Shown here: in pieces, positions 50,297 to 58,758 of the stretch | How positions within the stretch are numbered: position 1 is the stretch's first letter | Layout: each line of letters begins with the position of its first letter | DNA from: Oscillospiraceae bacterium | GTDB lineage: Bacteria; Bacillota; Clostridia; Oscillospirales; Ruminococcaceae | Length of the DNA: 64,000 nt | Assembly (NCBI GenBank): GCA_017828975.1 | Contig: JAGAJN010000010.1 | Span: 1 to 64,000, forward strand | Direction: 5' to 3' | Position numbers and translations under genes: made by a program | The notes under the pieces: model-generated | Database searches by the model: none | Seen by the model: only the letters and a program-made list of their open reading frames with translations | Told to the model about the DNA's origin: nothing

Positions 50297-52570
50297 TTAA
50301 TCAAGCAGATAAGCATCATCGGGACGAATAGCGTTTTCGCCTATTTTCAGCACCCAATCTGCGGGGGCATAATCCTCTCCGTCATACGGCAAAACCTCGT
50401 CGCCCTCGGAGATGAAGCTGCCTTCCTCGTCAGCCTTTGCGGTTATTTTTCCGTCGGGAGATTTCTCGAATATACACCATATGTACTCGTAATTATCCTC
50501 GTCCTCGGGGTCGATAACAAGCACCCAAGCCGCCGCCTGTTCCGCCTTTTCGATGTTGTCAAGGAAATAGTCAAACCGTTCTCTTGCCAGCAGGGCGGTG
50601 TTTTTGAAATCGTCACGGAGCGAACCGAAGCCGTAGTTTTTCAGGAACTCAATGTCGTATTCATCGGGAGATCTCGGCTCTTCCGTTTCGGGGTCGATAT
50701 AGCAAAGCAGGGGAAGGGGCTTTTCCTCTTCATCATCGGTTTTTTCGCCGGGGACGCATATGCCGCAGAACTCGTTCTCGTCATTGTCATATGCAAACGG
50801 CACGGGGTTTTCGGGATTTTCGCCGTAAAACAGCTCGCTTGCATATTTCTGCAATGCCCTTGCGTCAAAGCCGTAACGCACCTTGTCCGAACCCACAAGG
50901 CGGATATTGGAAATGCCAAACCGTTCCAGACCCATAGCGGATATTTCCACAGAGTCGCTTTCATCATCTGTAAACGGGAGAAGCTTCACATAATATTCAA
51001 AGGACGGGTCAACGGAAGATTTCACCGCAAGCCTTGCCCATTTTGCGGATAACGTCTGAATTGCGCTCATATCCACAATAACAGGCGTTTCGGGGACAGC
51101 CGCAAGTACCGTTTCAAGCTGCTTTCTGAAACAAGCAGGACCGTTTCCCGTGTACATAGCAACTGCCGCAAGCATACTGTCGGCTTCCTTGAGGGCTGCC
51201 ATTTCGTCCTCGGGTATCATGTGGACAGGCTCTGCCATTGCTATCATCTGCGGGATAAAGGGGGAGAGCTTGAACTGTATCTCCATTCTGCCGTTTGAGC
51301 AGGGGATATTTGCATAAAGCCTGTCGTCTGCGATCATAACGCCCTCTGCCTGCAAATCCTCGGCATTTTCCAGAGCGGTCTTTGCGGCTTCAAGGGTCAG
51401 ACCCTTGCCAACAGCCGTCATTATGGACGGTGCGGGGGAAACGTACATTGAGAAGAAGCCTTCCTTTTCGCCCGTATATTCGGGGAATTTGAAGTCTATC
51501 AGGCTGCGGAAGCTGTCGGTATTATTGCGTTCGTCAAACTTATCCGCAAGGGCTTCGGCTGCCTTTTTGAACATATCCGCAAGGACGTCTGAATCGTAAA
51601 TGTTGTTATCGGGCTGTTCGGGGAGATTATCCCTAAGCTCCGCAGGCAGACCGTTTCTCGGGAGAATAATGCGTATTCTGCCCTCGTCCTCCTCGGCGAT
51701 CGAAGCGGTGACACGGTATGCGCCTATCCAGAATTTCATTCGCATATACGGATTTTTCGACACAACAGCCTGCTTGATATGCTGACGCAGAGTAATGGCA
51801 CCCCGTGCATTATCCGTTACCGAAAGCAGCTCCATAAACTGTCCCACCTGAACAAGGAAAGAGGGATTATCGGAGATAAGACGGTACATCTTCTCGGCAT
51901 ATGCCATAGCCTTGTCATATTCTCCCTGCCTTGCGTAATAGTCCATAAATGCGCCGTATGTAACGTGGGGGACCTCGGCGCAGGTGCGTTTTCCGCTGAA
52001 AATAGGCTCGGCGGTTCTCAGGGCAGCATTAAGGCCGCCGCCGTTCAGCTCGGTTTCCGCCTTGAAATTCAGTTCGCAGGCGTAGCAGTCGCTGAATTTG
52101 TCACGGCGTGTCTTGCAGTATTCGGCAAATGCCGCTTTTGAAATTTCCGTGTCGATAAGCTCGTAGAATTTGGATTTTTTCATATAATATGCGCCATAGC
52201 CCGCACCGCAGCGGTCACAGCGTTTCTTGAATTCGTCAAAATATTTCTCCGCCTGTTCAAGGGAGATCTGATAAAAATCACGGGAATTTTCCAGCACCCA
52301 CTTGAAAGCCCACATTATGTCGGCTGAAAATTCCTCCTCAAATTCGGGGTGAGCGTCGAAAAGTGCCAGATATTCGGGGAACATTATTATCGCCTGAAAT
52401 GCGTCGTCCCCGAAGATGGACTCCTTTATGTAAAGGTATCTCAGCGCCAGCCCCGACCAATAGTCGTTCTCCTGATCCGCCGAAGAAATAGCGGTTTTCA
52501 GGGCAGCCATTCGGGGCGCACCCTCGTCAAGCAGCATTATTTTTTGGTATTCGCTTTGAAAATCAAACAT
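50297..52570 (-). CDS. Large TPR-like protein with C-terminal unknown domain
   Basis: 757 aa, cytoplasmic. The first ~290 residues are helical repeats and homologous to the gene upstream (ALRYLYIKESIFGDD, MFPEYLALFDAHPE, FYQISLEQAEKYFDEF, YDKAMAYAEKMYRLISDNP). The rest (about 300-757) is an alpha/beta region without a name I can give, with EFCGICVPGEKTDDEEEK and a repeatedly acidic end. The start ATG overlaps the upstream stop (ATGTTTGA), so the pair is translationally coupled. It seems to be a fusion of the upstream repeat module to an extra domain. Confidence 0.82.
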   Translation of the reverse strand: MFDFQSEYQKIMLLDEGAPRMAALKTAISSADQENDYWSGLALRYLYIKESIFGDDAFQAIIMFPEYLALFDAHPEFEEEFSADIMWAFKWVLENSRDFYQISLEQAEKYFDEFKKRCDRCGAGYGAYYMKKSKFYELIDTEISKAAFAEYCKTRRDKFSDCYACELNFKAETELNGGGLNAALRTAEPIFSGKRTCAEVPHVTYGAFMDYYARQGEYDKAMAYAEKMYRLISDNPSFLVQVGQFMELLSVTDNARGAITLRQHIKQAVVSKNPYMRMKFWIGAYRVTASIAEEDEGRIRIILPRNGLPAELRDNLPEQPDNNIYDSDVLADMFKKAAEALADKFDERNNTDSFRSLIDFKFPEYTGEKEGFFSMYVSPAPSIMTAVGKGLTLEAAKTALENAEDLQAEGVMIADDRLYANIPCSNGRMEIQFKLSPFIPQMIAMAEPVHMIPEDEMAALKEADSMLAAVAMYTGNGPACFRKQLETVLAAVPETPVIVDMSAIQTLSAKWARLAVKSSVDPSFEYYVKLLPFTDDESDSVEISAMGLERFGISNIRLVGSDKVRYGFDARALQKYASELFYGENPENPVPFAYDNDENEFCGICVPGEKTDDEEEKPLPLLCYIDPETEEPRSPDEYDIEFLKNYGFGSLRDDFKNTALLARERFDYFLDNIEKAEQAAAWVLVIDPEDEDNYEYIWCIFEKSPDGKITAKADEEGSFISEGDEVLPYDGEDYAPADWVLKIGENAIRPDDAYLLD

Positions 52571-53579
52571 AGTAGTCCTCCGTTCTTCCGTTTAATCTGT
52601 CGTTGAAATAGGACGTGCCGTTGCGGGCATCAAACTTGTCCGCCAAATCCTTTGCAATGCCGTAAAAGCTGCCGTCAAGCCCCTTGGGAAGGTTTCCTTT
52701 AGGCGACATTCTGTTGAACAGCTTTGCCGCCGCCGATGCAAAATAGTATCTGAGAAACGGGTTTTTCGACTTCTCAAAATTCGGAAATTCCGTCGAAAAC
52801 ATCTCCGCCGCACGCTTTAGATCGTACTCCGTCACCGCTTCCAGTGCGATGGAGCTGCTTTTCAGGAAAAACGGGTCGCCCTTGGTGGTGGGATAAAGCT
52901 TGTCCGCCATATCAAGCGCCTTGTCATATTCCCCGAAGGCAAGGTAAAAATCCGCAAAATCAGCCATGGTCTGATGTGGGAGATTGAAATTGGGCAGCTT
53001 CCCCTCGAAAATGGGCTTTGCCGTTTTCATCGCACCCGCTTCGTCGCCCTGATAAAGCTTCATCAGAACAATGTGGTCGGTGTTCAGCGCAAGACCGTCG
53101 GAATTGCCGTCCTCGGGGGCTTTCAGAAACAGCTTGAAGTCGGAAAGGGCACGCTTGCGGTCTATGTGGCGGTAGTAAAGGGAGCTTTTCATATACACAA
53201 TTTTGCGGCTGATTCCCTGCTCGTCAAGCCGCCTTGCATATTCCGAAAACCAGCCGTCCGCCTGTGAAACGCTTACCTGATAAAACTCTCCCGCCGCCTC
53301 GATGACCCAGCGGAAGGCATAGGAAACTTCCTCGTCGATTCGGGGATCGTCAAGCTCCGGGTGGGCGTCGTACATCGCCAGAAATTCGGGGAAAACCAGC
53401 AGCGCACCCAGCCTGTCCCCCGAAAAGATAGACTCCTGTATGTACATATATCTGATATGAAGGCTCAAGGGAAGGTTTTTCTCGTTGTCCGCTATGGCGT
53501 AGGCGGTCTGCAAAGCACGCATTTTAGGCTGTCCGTCCTCGGCATTGCGGGCGTCGTTCATTGCCTGCTGCAAGTCCAT
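52563..53579 (-). CDS. TPR-like helical-repeat protein
   Basis: 338 aa, helical, no signal peptide. TPR-like repeats include LHIRYMYIQESIFSGD, VFPEFLAMYDAHPEL, FYQVSVSQADGWFSEYARRL and GEYDKALDMADKLYPTTKGD. It matches the N-terminal half of the downstream 757-aa protein, so the two arose by duplication. ATG 53579 has GGGAGATG upstream; the frame open to 53720 lacks a site. It probably forms a complex with its coupled neighbour. The function is unknown. Confidence 0.82.
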   Translation of the reverse strand: MDLQQAMNDARNAEDGQPKMRALQTAYAIADNEKNLPLSLHIRYMYIQESIFSGDRLGALLVFPEFLAMYDAHPELDDPRIDEEVSYAFRWVIEAAGEFYQVSVSQADGWFSEYARRLDEQGISRKIVYMKSSLYYRHIDRKRALSDFKLFLKAPEDGNSDGLALNTDHIVLMKLYQGDEAGAMKTAKPIFEGKLPNFNLPHQTMADFADFYLAFGEYDKALDMADKLYPTTKGDPFFLKSSSIALEAVTEYDLKRAAEMFSTEFPNFEKSKNPFLRYYFASAAAKLFNRMSPKGNLPKGLDGSFYGIAKDLADKFDARNGTSYFNDRLNGRTEDYYV

Positions 53580-53645
53580 ATTCTCATCTCCCAATAATTT
53601 TTTAATCATTATATCACAAAATATCGAAAAATGCAACCTTTTATT

Positions 53646-53745
53646 AGTGATGAATGTTGAAAGTTGAATTTTAGCAGTCATTTTCAAATAGCGGTGAACA
53701 AAAAATTCAACACTCATCACTTAACACTCAACACTCAACATTGAT
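53646..53745. repeat. Inverted heptamer-repeat arrays
   Basis: GATGAATGTTGAAAGTTGAA (53649-53668) and, inverted, AATTC-AACACTC-ATCACTT-AACACTC-AACACTC-AACATTG (53704-53743). The two can pair. They lie in the 370-bp gap between divergent genes. Confidence 0.78.
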
Positions 53746-53850
53746 ACGGAATTGTAACCAAATTTTCAGAATTGACTGAAAAAAATTGCGATTTTGACAA
53801 ATATGTTAAAATCAGCACGGTAAATTCTCTAAAATTGTTTATTTGAACGG

Positions 53851-53880
53851 TTGCATTAAAAGCGATTGTTGTGTTATAAT
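53851..53880 (+). promoter_or_regulatory. Promoter of the first secreted protein gene
   Basis: TTGCAT (53851-53856), 18 bp, TATAAT (53875-53880). Confidence 0.68.
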
Positions 53881-53950
53881 GATAACATAGTTAAATAGCC
53901 CATAATTCGCTATTGCTATTATAAACCAAAAACAAATGGAGGAAATAACA

Positions 53951-54244
53951 ATGAAAATGAAGAAGATTCTTACTGCTTGCGCAGCATCCGTAACTGCTCT
54001 TTCTATGATGGCTTTCTCTGCTTCCGCTCAGGGCGCAGATGACGATTCCACAGTTATCGACGATACTCCCGTAACAGAGGCTACCGAGGTTATCACAGAG
54101 GCTCCCGTTACCGAGGCTACAACAGAGGCAGCTCCCGTTGCTCCCGTTACCAACCCTACAACAGGTAACGCTCCCGTTGCTCTGGCTGTTATCCCCGTTG
54201 CTCTGGCTGCAGCTGCTGTTGTTGCTAAGAAGGCTAACAAGTAA
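53951..54244 (+). CDS. Small secreted Thr/Glu-rich protein with PTTGN end
   Basis: 97 aa. A signal peptide (MKMKKILTACAASVTALSMM, cleavage near ASAQG) is followed by a Val/Thr/Glu-rich stretch with TEATTEAAP and the end NPTTGNAPVALAVIPVALAA, a hydrophobic helix and KKANK. The TGN-helix-basic layout resembles a sortase signal, although the usual LPXTG is not present. ATG 53951 has GGAGG 8 bases upstream. It is the first of six such genes; almost the entire mature part is linker. Confidence 0.8.
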   Translation: MKMKKILTACAASVTALSMMAFSASAQGADDDSTVIDDTPVTEATEVITEAPVTEATTEAAPVAPVTNPTTGNAPVALAVIPVALAAAAVVAKKANK

Positions 54245-54272
54245 TTTTTTTGCTCAACATTTAGATAACTTT

Positions 54273-54309
54273 GCCGTCCCCTGCGCTGCTTAACGCGGGG
54301 GCGGTTTTC
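54273..54309 (+). terminator. Terminator between small secreted genes
   Basis: GCCGTCCCCTGCG / CGCGGGGGCGG stem with TTTTCTGTTT. Confidence 0.7.
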
Positions 54310-54326
54310 TGTTTGGAGGACATTCT

Positions 54327-54503
54327 ATGAAAAAGGTATTCACTGCGGCATATACGGCGGCTGCGGCATTAGGGGCATTTACCGTGAACGCGTCCGCAGC
54401 GGCGGCAGTTTCGCCCGATACGGGAAATGCGGGACCCGCAAGCTACATAGTTCCCGCAGTTCTGGCGGCTGCTGCCATTATCCTGAAAAAGAAAAATCGC
54501 TGA
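54327..54503 (+). CDS. 58-aa secreted mini-protein with PDTGN end
   Basis: Only 58 residues: signal peptide (MKKVFTAAYTAAAALGAFTV, then NASA), five residues, then SPDTGNAGPASYIVPAVLAA (about 29-48), hydrophobic to IIL and KKKNR. The mature part would be almost nothing but the sorting-like end. TTTGGAGG lies 7 bases before the ATG, and the layout matches its neighbours, so I regard it as real although very short. It could be a decoy, a membrane peptide or a degraded relative. Confidence 0.7.
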   Translation: MKKVFTAAYTAAAALGAFTVNASAAAAVSPDTGNAGPASYIVPAVLAAAAIILKKKNR

Positions 54504-54509
54504 ACCGTT

Positions 54510-54619
54510 TTATACTGATTCCCGAATATAAAGCGGACAAAAAATCAAGCAAAAGCTTGCGTTTATGGGTTTTGCGCAGATTTTTTTTTGCGGACACTTT
54601 AATGAGGGATCGGTATTAT
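54510..54619. repeat. ~110-bp element with terminal inverted repeats, copy C
   Basis: The core AAAATCAAGCAAAAGCTTGC ... GGTTTTGCGCAGATTTTTTT matches copies A and B. The ends TATACTGATTCCCG and CGGTATTATA form diverged inverted repeats. It starts 6 bp after the stop of the 58-aa gene, so it again lies directly 3' of a gene. Confidence 0.75.
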
Positions 54620-54712
54620 ATCGTATTGCTAAAATGCACAATATTTTTTGCTCAGATTAATGCAAAATGAATATAGATTTTTTTGGATAAATAGGGTATA
54701 ATTATATCAGTT

Positions 54713-54757
54713 ATCGGGTAACCGATTACATACAATAAATTGCCGTCTTACGGCGCA
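54713..54757 (+). other. Two small leader hairpins
   Basis: ATCGG-GTAA-CCGAT (54713-54726) and TTGCCG-TCTTA-CGGCGCAA precede the ribosome binding site of the 54779 gene; a TATAAT lies at 54697-54702 without a good -35. Confidence 0.4.
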
Positions 54758-54778
54758 ATATGAAAGGAAGTCATTATT

Positions 54779-55432
54779 ATGAAGATGAATAAGGCTATTG
54801 CTGCTCTCGTAAGCGGCGCAGTTGCAGTTTCCGGCATGGCAGTTTCCGCTTTTGCTCTGGATACACCCGTTGTTGCAAAGCTCGGCTTTACCGACAGCAC
54901 ATGGGAGCACCAGGACTGGGAAACCTCCGTTGAGGTAACAGGCGACGGTACATACACCCTCACATCTACAACAGTTGCAGGTGCTGCTGATTTCGGTGTA
55001 TTTGTAATTGACTTTGACCAGATGTTTGCTAACTATCCCGACGCTGTTGCAACTCTCGACAAGATCGAGGTTGACGGCTCCGAGATCAGCGTTTCCGCTG
55101 ACAAGATCCTCTACGGCGACATTGAGGAAAAGGGCAACTTCAGAATCGATGTTTACAATATGTATTCCGATACAAAGGACAACCCCGGTGTAAATCAGGC
55201 TACTGCTGTTTCCGAATCCCTGTCCGTAACATTCACAGTTTCCGGTCTTGAGGCTGCTGCTCCCGCAGAAACAGAAGCTGCTCCCGCTGAAACCGAGGCT
55301 GCTCCTGCTGAAACAACAGCTTCCGCAGAAACAACTACCGCTCCCGCAACAGGCAATGCTTCCGCTGCTGCTATCGTTGCTGTAATGGCGGTTGCAGGCG
55401 CTGCTGCTGTTATCTCCAAGAAGAGAGGTTAA
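54779..55432 (+). CDS. Secreted beta-sandwich protein with PATGN end, 1
   Basis: 217 aa. A signal peptide (to about ASAFA) is followed by a compact domain of about 130 residues with strands such as VEVTGDGTYTLTS and VSESLSVTFTVSG, a linker of EAAPAET repeats, and APATGNASAAAIVAVMAVAG plus AAAVISKKRG at the end. The TGDGTYT motif also occurs in the next protein, so their domains are related. Carbohydrate or surface binding is possible but not shown. ATG 54779 has GAAAGGAAG upstream. Confidence 0.82.
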   Translation: MKMNKAIAALVSGAVAVSGMAVSAFALDTPVVAKLGFTDSTWEHQDWETSVEVTGDGTYTLTSTTVAGAADFGVFVIDFDQMFANYPDAVATLDKIEVDGSEISVSADKILYGDIEEKGNFRIDVYNMYSDTKDNPGVNQATAVSESLSVTFTVSGLEAAAPAETEAAPAETEAAPAETTASAETTTAPATGNASAAAIVAVMAVAGAAAVISKKRG

Positions 55433-55506
55433 TCCCATAGAATACGGTTTTGTCGGATTTGTGCATTATCCTGATTTTTGGACGTCAAAATTGTAGGAAG
55501 TGTATC

Positions 55507-55535
55507 TTGAAAATGATGCCGTATGATGATATAAT
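55507..55535 (+). promoter_or_regulatory. Promoter of secreted protein 2
   Basis: TTGAAA (55507-55512), 17 bp, TATAAT (55530-55535). Confidence 0.7.
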
Positions 55536-55589
55536 TATCATAAAAATTGAGGTATTATCTAAAATACCCGACAAAAAGGAGAAATTGCT

Positions 55590-56351
55590 ATGAAAATGTC
55601 TAAGATTCTCGCAGCAGCTGCTGCCGGCGCAATGGCTGTATCTATGATGGCTGCAATGCCCGCTTCCGCAGAGGGTACATATCACGCTTATCTCGGTATC
55701 CAGTCCGCAAGCTTCACATTCAGAAACGCTTGGTACGAGCCTAGCTATGGTCAGGGCGTTGCTGCTGATGACGGCACAAACTACTTCGACCACCTGACAG
55801 GCTGGGACGGACCTACTGCTACAAATAACGGCGGTACATTCACAGACGCTGAGATCACAGGCGACGGCACATATTCCGTAAGCCTTACTGGTGATTTCAA
55901 TTTCGGTTCCGATGAAACTCTGAACCTGCTGTTCGTTTCCACCGATATTCCTCTTGACTCGGGCGTTACTATTTCCGATGTTAAGGTAAAGATCGACGGC
56001 TCCACAAAGTACACCTTTGATGAAGCTTACCTGAGCCCCGATGCTACTGAGTATCTTGAGCCCATGGCTATCAACATCTGGAATGACGATCTTGGCAAGG
56101 CTGACGGTCTGTTCGGCTACACAATGCCTACATCTTCCGTAGAGGTTGAGTTTACAGTTTCCGGTATGGCTGCTGCTGCTCCCGCTGAGGAAACAACTGA
56201 AGCTGCTCCCGCTGAGGACGCAACTGAGGCTCCCGCTGCTGACACTACCGAAACAACCGCTCCCGCAACAGGCAACGCTTCCGCTGCTGCTATCGCTGCT
56301 GTAATGGCTGTTGCAGGTGCTGCTGCTGTTATCTCCAAGAAGAGAAGATAA
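55590..56351 (+). CDS. Secreted beta-sandwich protein with PATGN end, 2
   Basis: 253 aa. Signal peptide (MKMSKILAAAAAGAMAVSMM, cleavage near ASAEG), a beta-rich domain (about 28-195) with ITGDGTYSVSLTGDFNF and VEVEFTVSGM as in the preceding protein, an Ala/Glu/Thr linker and APATGNASAAAIAAVMAVAG with SKKRR. It has its own promoter and terminator. ATG 55590 has AAAGGAG upstream. A related but longer copy of protein 1; ligand unknown. Confidence 0.82.
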   Translation: MKMSKILAAAAAGAMAVSMMAAMPASAEGTYHAYLGIQSASFTFRNAWYEPSYGQGVAADDGTNYFDHLTGWDGPTATNNGGTFTDAEITGDGTYSVSLTGDFNFGSDETLNLLFVSTDIPLDSGVTISDVKVKIDGSTKYTFDEAYLSPDATEYLEPMAINIWNDDLGKADGLFGYTMPTSSVEVEFTVSGMAAAAPAEETTEAAPAEDATEAPAADTTETTAPATGNASAAAIAAVMAVAGAAAVISKKRR

Positions 56352-56390
56352 TTTTCGGAATGCCCGAAAATCGGTTTGAATGAAAACCTT

Positions 56391-56420
56391 CGCTCCCCGA
56401 TTCAGGTCGGGGAGCGTTTT
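56391..56420 (+). terminator. Terminator after secreted protein 2
   Basis: CGCTCCCCGA / TCGGGGAGCG stem followed by TTTTG. Confidence 0.8.
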
Positions 56421-56470
56421 GTTTATAAAAAATGCCGAATGAGGGAGATGTAATTTGTGCAAAATTTCAC

Positions 56471-56500
56471 TTGTACAAATACGCATAAATGTGATATAAT
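56471..56500 (+). promoter_or_regulatory. Promoter of secreted protein 3
   Basis: TTGTAC (56471-56476), 18 bp, TATAAT (56495-56500). Confidence 0.65.
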
Positions 56501-56544
56501 ACTATCAATAAGCGGTAAAAACCGCAGAATGGAGGAAAAATAAA

Positions 56545-57327
56545 ATGAAACTCAAGAAGATTTTCGCAGCAGTAGTTGCTGCAGCAGCTTCCGCAACAAT
56601 GATGGCAGTATCTGCTTTCGCAGCAACTGTTCAGATGAACGCTGATTATGCAGGCGACTGGGGCGCTTCCGCTCCTATCCCCAAGGCTGAATTTGAGGCT
56701 ATCGGCGGCGACGTTAAGGTAGTTCTCACCGTAGAAACCAAGAAGCCCCCCATCGGTGCTCCCAACTACCTGGCTAAGCCTATGAATATGTGCGTTTCCT
56801 GGGACGCTATCACTGATTCTCTCCTGAGTGACACAGCTATCGCTAAGAACGACGGTTTCTTTGTATTTGCTGAGGGTCAGACTTCTCTCGAATTCGTAGT
56901 TCCCGAGTCTGTATGGTCCGAATTCAAGGGCTATGTTGACGCTGCAACAGGCGAAGAGGACGGAAGTGCTTGCCTCGCATTCCAGACTAAGGACGTTATC
57001 ATTAAGTCTGCTGAGCTTTCTGCTGCTGACGGAACACAGGGCGCTATCAGACGTGTAGACGAAGAGCAGTCCGCTTACATCATGGAAGGCAAGTCCTACG
57101 AAGAGGCAACAGGCGCTGCTGAAGCTGCTCCCGCAGAAACAGAAGCTGCTCCTGCTGAAACAGAGGCTGCTCCCGCTGAAACAGAAGCTGCTCCCGCAGA
57201 AACAGAGGCTGCTCCTGCTGACACTACAACAACTGCTCCCACAACAGGCAATGCTTCCGCTGCTGCAATCGTAACAGTTATGGCTGTTGCAGGTGCTGCT
57301 GCACTTATCTCCAAGAAGAGAAAGTAA
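56545..57327 (+). CDS. Secreted protein with EAAPAET linker and PTTGN end, 3
   Basis: 260 aa. Signal peptide (MKLKKIFAAVVAAAASATMM, cleavage near SAFAA), a mature domain of about 155 residues beginning TVQMNADYAGDWGASAPIPK, then five EAAPAET-type units and APTTGNASAAAIVTVMAVAG with SKKRK. The mature domain differs from proteins 1 and 2, although a beta fold is likely. ATG 56545 has ATGGAGG upstream. The linker is coded by 21-bp tandem repeats. Confidence 0.82.
   Translation: MKLKKIFAAVVAAAASATMMAVSAFAATVQMNADYAGDWGASAPIPKAEFEAIGGDVKVVLTVETKKPPIGAPNYLAKPMNMCVSWDAITDSLLSDTAIAKNDGFFVFAEGQTSLEFVVPESVWSEFKGYVDAATGEEDGSACLAFQTKDVIIKSAELSAADGTQGAIRRVDEEQSAYIMEGKSYEEATGAAEAAPAETEAAPAETEAAPAETEAAPAETEAAPADTTTTAPTTGNASAAAIVTVMAVAGAAALISKKRK
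57117..57222. repeat. 21-bp tandem repeats in the linker of secreted protein 3
   Basis: About five units of GCTGCTCC(C/T)GC(A/T)GAAACAGA(A/G) coding for EAAPAET; similar units occur at 55253-55320. They are candidates for copy-number change. Confidence 0.8.
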
Positions 57328-57368
57328 TTTACCGTTTTACATAGCGGATTTTACGTTCATGAAAATTG

Positions 57369-57398
57369 CGCCCCCGAAGTGATTTGGGGGCGTTTTTC
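57369..57398 (+). terminator. Terminator after secreted protein 3
   Basis: CGCCCCC / GGGGGCG stem followed by TTTTTC. Confidence 0.78.
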
Positions 57399-57455
57399 TT
57401 GTGATTTTTATGCGAAATGTTTAAAAATCGGGCGAAATATTATCTAAAATTGATG

Positions 57456-57484
57456 TTGTGTTTTCAATTACAATATGGTATAAT
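57456..57484 (+). promoter_or_regulatory. Promoter of secreted protein 4
   Basis: TTGTGT (57456-57461), 17 bp, TATAAT (57479-57484). Confidence 0.6.
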
Positions 57485-57536
57485 GTTTCTATACTAAAAA
57501 TGCGGCAATAAGCCGAAAATTATGGAGGAGATAAAA

Positions 57537-58553
57537 ATGAAACTCAAAAAGATTCTTGCGGGCGTTTCCGCTGCTGCTCTTGCAGCTTCCATGTCTTGCG
57601 CATTCAGCGCTTCCGCTATCACACTCGGTGCTGATAAGATCGATTTCGAGGACGGCGACTATTCTTTCGTTTACATCAACAATGATGACCCCGGCAAGGA
57701 CTCCGGCGGATCCGATGATTCCAAGCTCTCCGTTGAGGAGTACGAGGGCTCTAAGCAGCTGAAGGTTGACGTTCAGAAGTGCGGCAACGTTCCTAAGGTT
57801 TGGTTCGATATGGACAAGATCATGCCCAGAGCTTCTTCTATCACAGTTAAGCAGATCGACTTCGACGTAACATTCGTTCCTAAGGATTCCACCAAGCAGC
57901 TCGGCTGGATGGGCGGTTCCGTAGGCGTTGCAGGCGGCTTCGATGTTAACCTCCCCGGTAAGGGTCAGAAGAACCCCTCTTGGTCTGACGGTTCTTGGGA
58001 CTGCGCTGATGAAAACCTCTATGTAGACGGCGGTGTAGCTAAGGCTCACATCACAAGAAAGATGCTTCTCCCCACTCAGCAGTGGTCCGAGAAGAGCGTT
58101 AATCCTTTCTTCGGCTTCATGACATGGGCTAACCAGAATGACTGCGAATATGTAATGTACATCGATAACATTACATTCTCCGATGGCAGCAAGACTGTCA
58201 CTGTTGGTCTCCCCGCTGTTGAGGAAACAACCGTAGAGGAAACTGCTGCTGAGACAGAGGCTGCTCCCGCTGAGGAAACAACTGCTGCTCCCGCTGAAAC
58301 AGAGGCTGCTCCCGTAGAGGAAACAACTGCTGCTCCTGCTGAAACAGAGGCTGCTCCCGTAGAGGAAACAACCGCTGCTCCTGCTGAAACAGAGGCTCCC
58401 GCTACCGAGGCTGCTCCCGTTGAAACAACTGCTGCTCCCGCTGCTGATACAACAACTACCGTTCCTGCTACCGGTAACACCGCTGCTGCAACTATCGTTG
58501 CTGTAATGGCTGTTGCAGGCGCTGCTGCTGTAATCACCAAGAAGAGAGGCTAA
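57537..58553 (+). CDS. Secreted protein with long EAAP linker and PATGN end, 4
   Basis: 338 aa. Signal peptide (MKLKKILAGVSAAALAASMS, cleavage near ASAIT), a domain of ~200 residues starting DKIDFEDGDYSFVYINNDDP and ending YVMYIDNITFSDGSKTVTVG, which has the order of strands seen in carbohydrate-binding jelly rolls (FEDG start, DNITF end), then a ~75-residue linker of 45-bp DNA repeats (AAPAETEAAPVEETT) and VPATGNTAAATIVAVMAVAG with TKKRG. ATG 57537 has GGAGG upstream. Glycan binding is an inference. Confidence 0.82.
   Translation: MKLKKILAGVSAAALAASMSCAFSASAITLGADKIDFEDGDYSFVYINNDDPGKDSGGSDDSKLSVEEYEGSKQLKVDVQKCGNVPKVWFDMDKIMPRASSITVKQIDFDVTFVPKDSTKQLGWMGGSVGVAGGFDVNLPGKGQKNPSWSDGSWDCADENLYVDGGVAKAHITRKMLLPTQQWSEKSVNPFFGFMTWANQNDCEYVMYIDNITFSDGSKTVTVGLPAVEETTVEETAAETEAAPAEETTAAPAETEAAPVEETTAAPAETEAAPVEETTAAPAETEAPATEAAPVETTAAPAADTTTTVPATGNTAAATIVAVMAVAGAAAVITKKRG
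58250..58400. repeat. 45-bp tandem repeats in the linker of secreted protein 4
   Basis: Three near-identical units code EAAPVEETTAAPAET; they are in frame and unlike a CRISPR array. Confidence 0.78.
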
Positions 58554-58597
58554 TAACTGAACCTTAATGGTTTTGGTTACATAAAGTGACTTTTTGG

Positions 58598-58633
58598 CTG
58601 CGTTCCGTGCTTATGTGCGGGACGCAGTTTTTT
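58598..58633 (+). terminator. Terminator after secreted protein 4
   Basis: CTGCGTTCC / GGGACGCAG stem followed by TTTTTT. Confidence 0.82.
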
Positions 58634-58667
58634 ATATGGTAATTGTGAAATTATTTTTTGAAAATCA

Positions 58668-58696
58668 TTGCATTTTTTGAAAAACTGTGTTATAAT
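58668..58696 (+). promoter_or_regulatory. Promoter of the SPFH operon
   Basis: TTGCAT (58668-58673), 17 bp, TATAAT (58691-58696). Confidence 0.72.
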
Positions 58697-58758
58697 GTGA
58701 TTATGTAAGCTGAGTTTTCCTCGGCAAATCGTGGAATAATCAAACGGAGGTTTTTATA

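Noticed and set aside
57117-57222. CRISPR-like spacing of repeats
   Set aside because: The units are contiguous, in frame and encode EAAPAET; there are no unique spacers and no cas genes.
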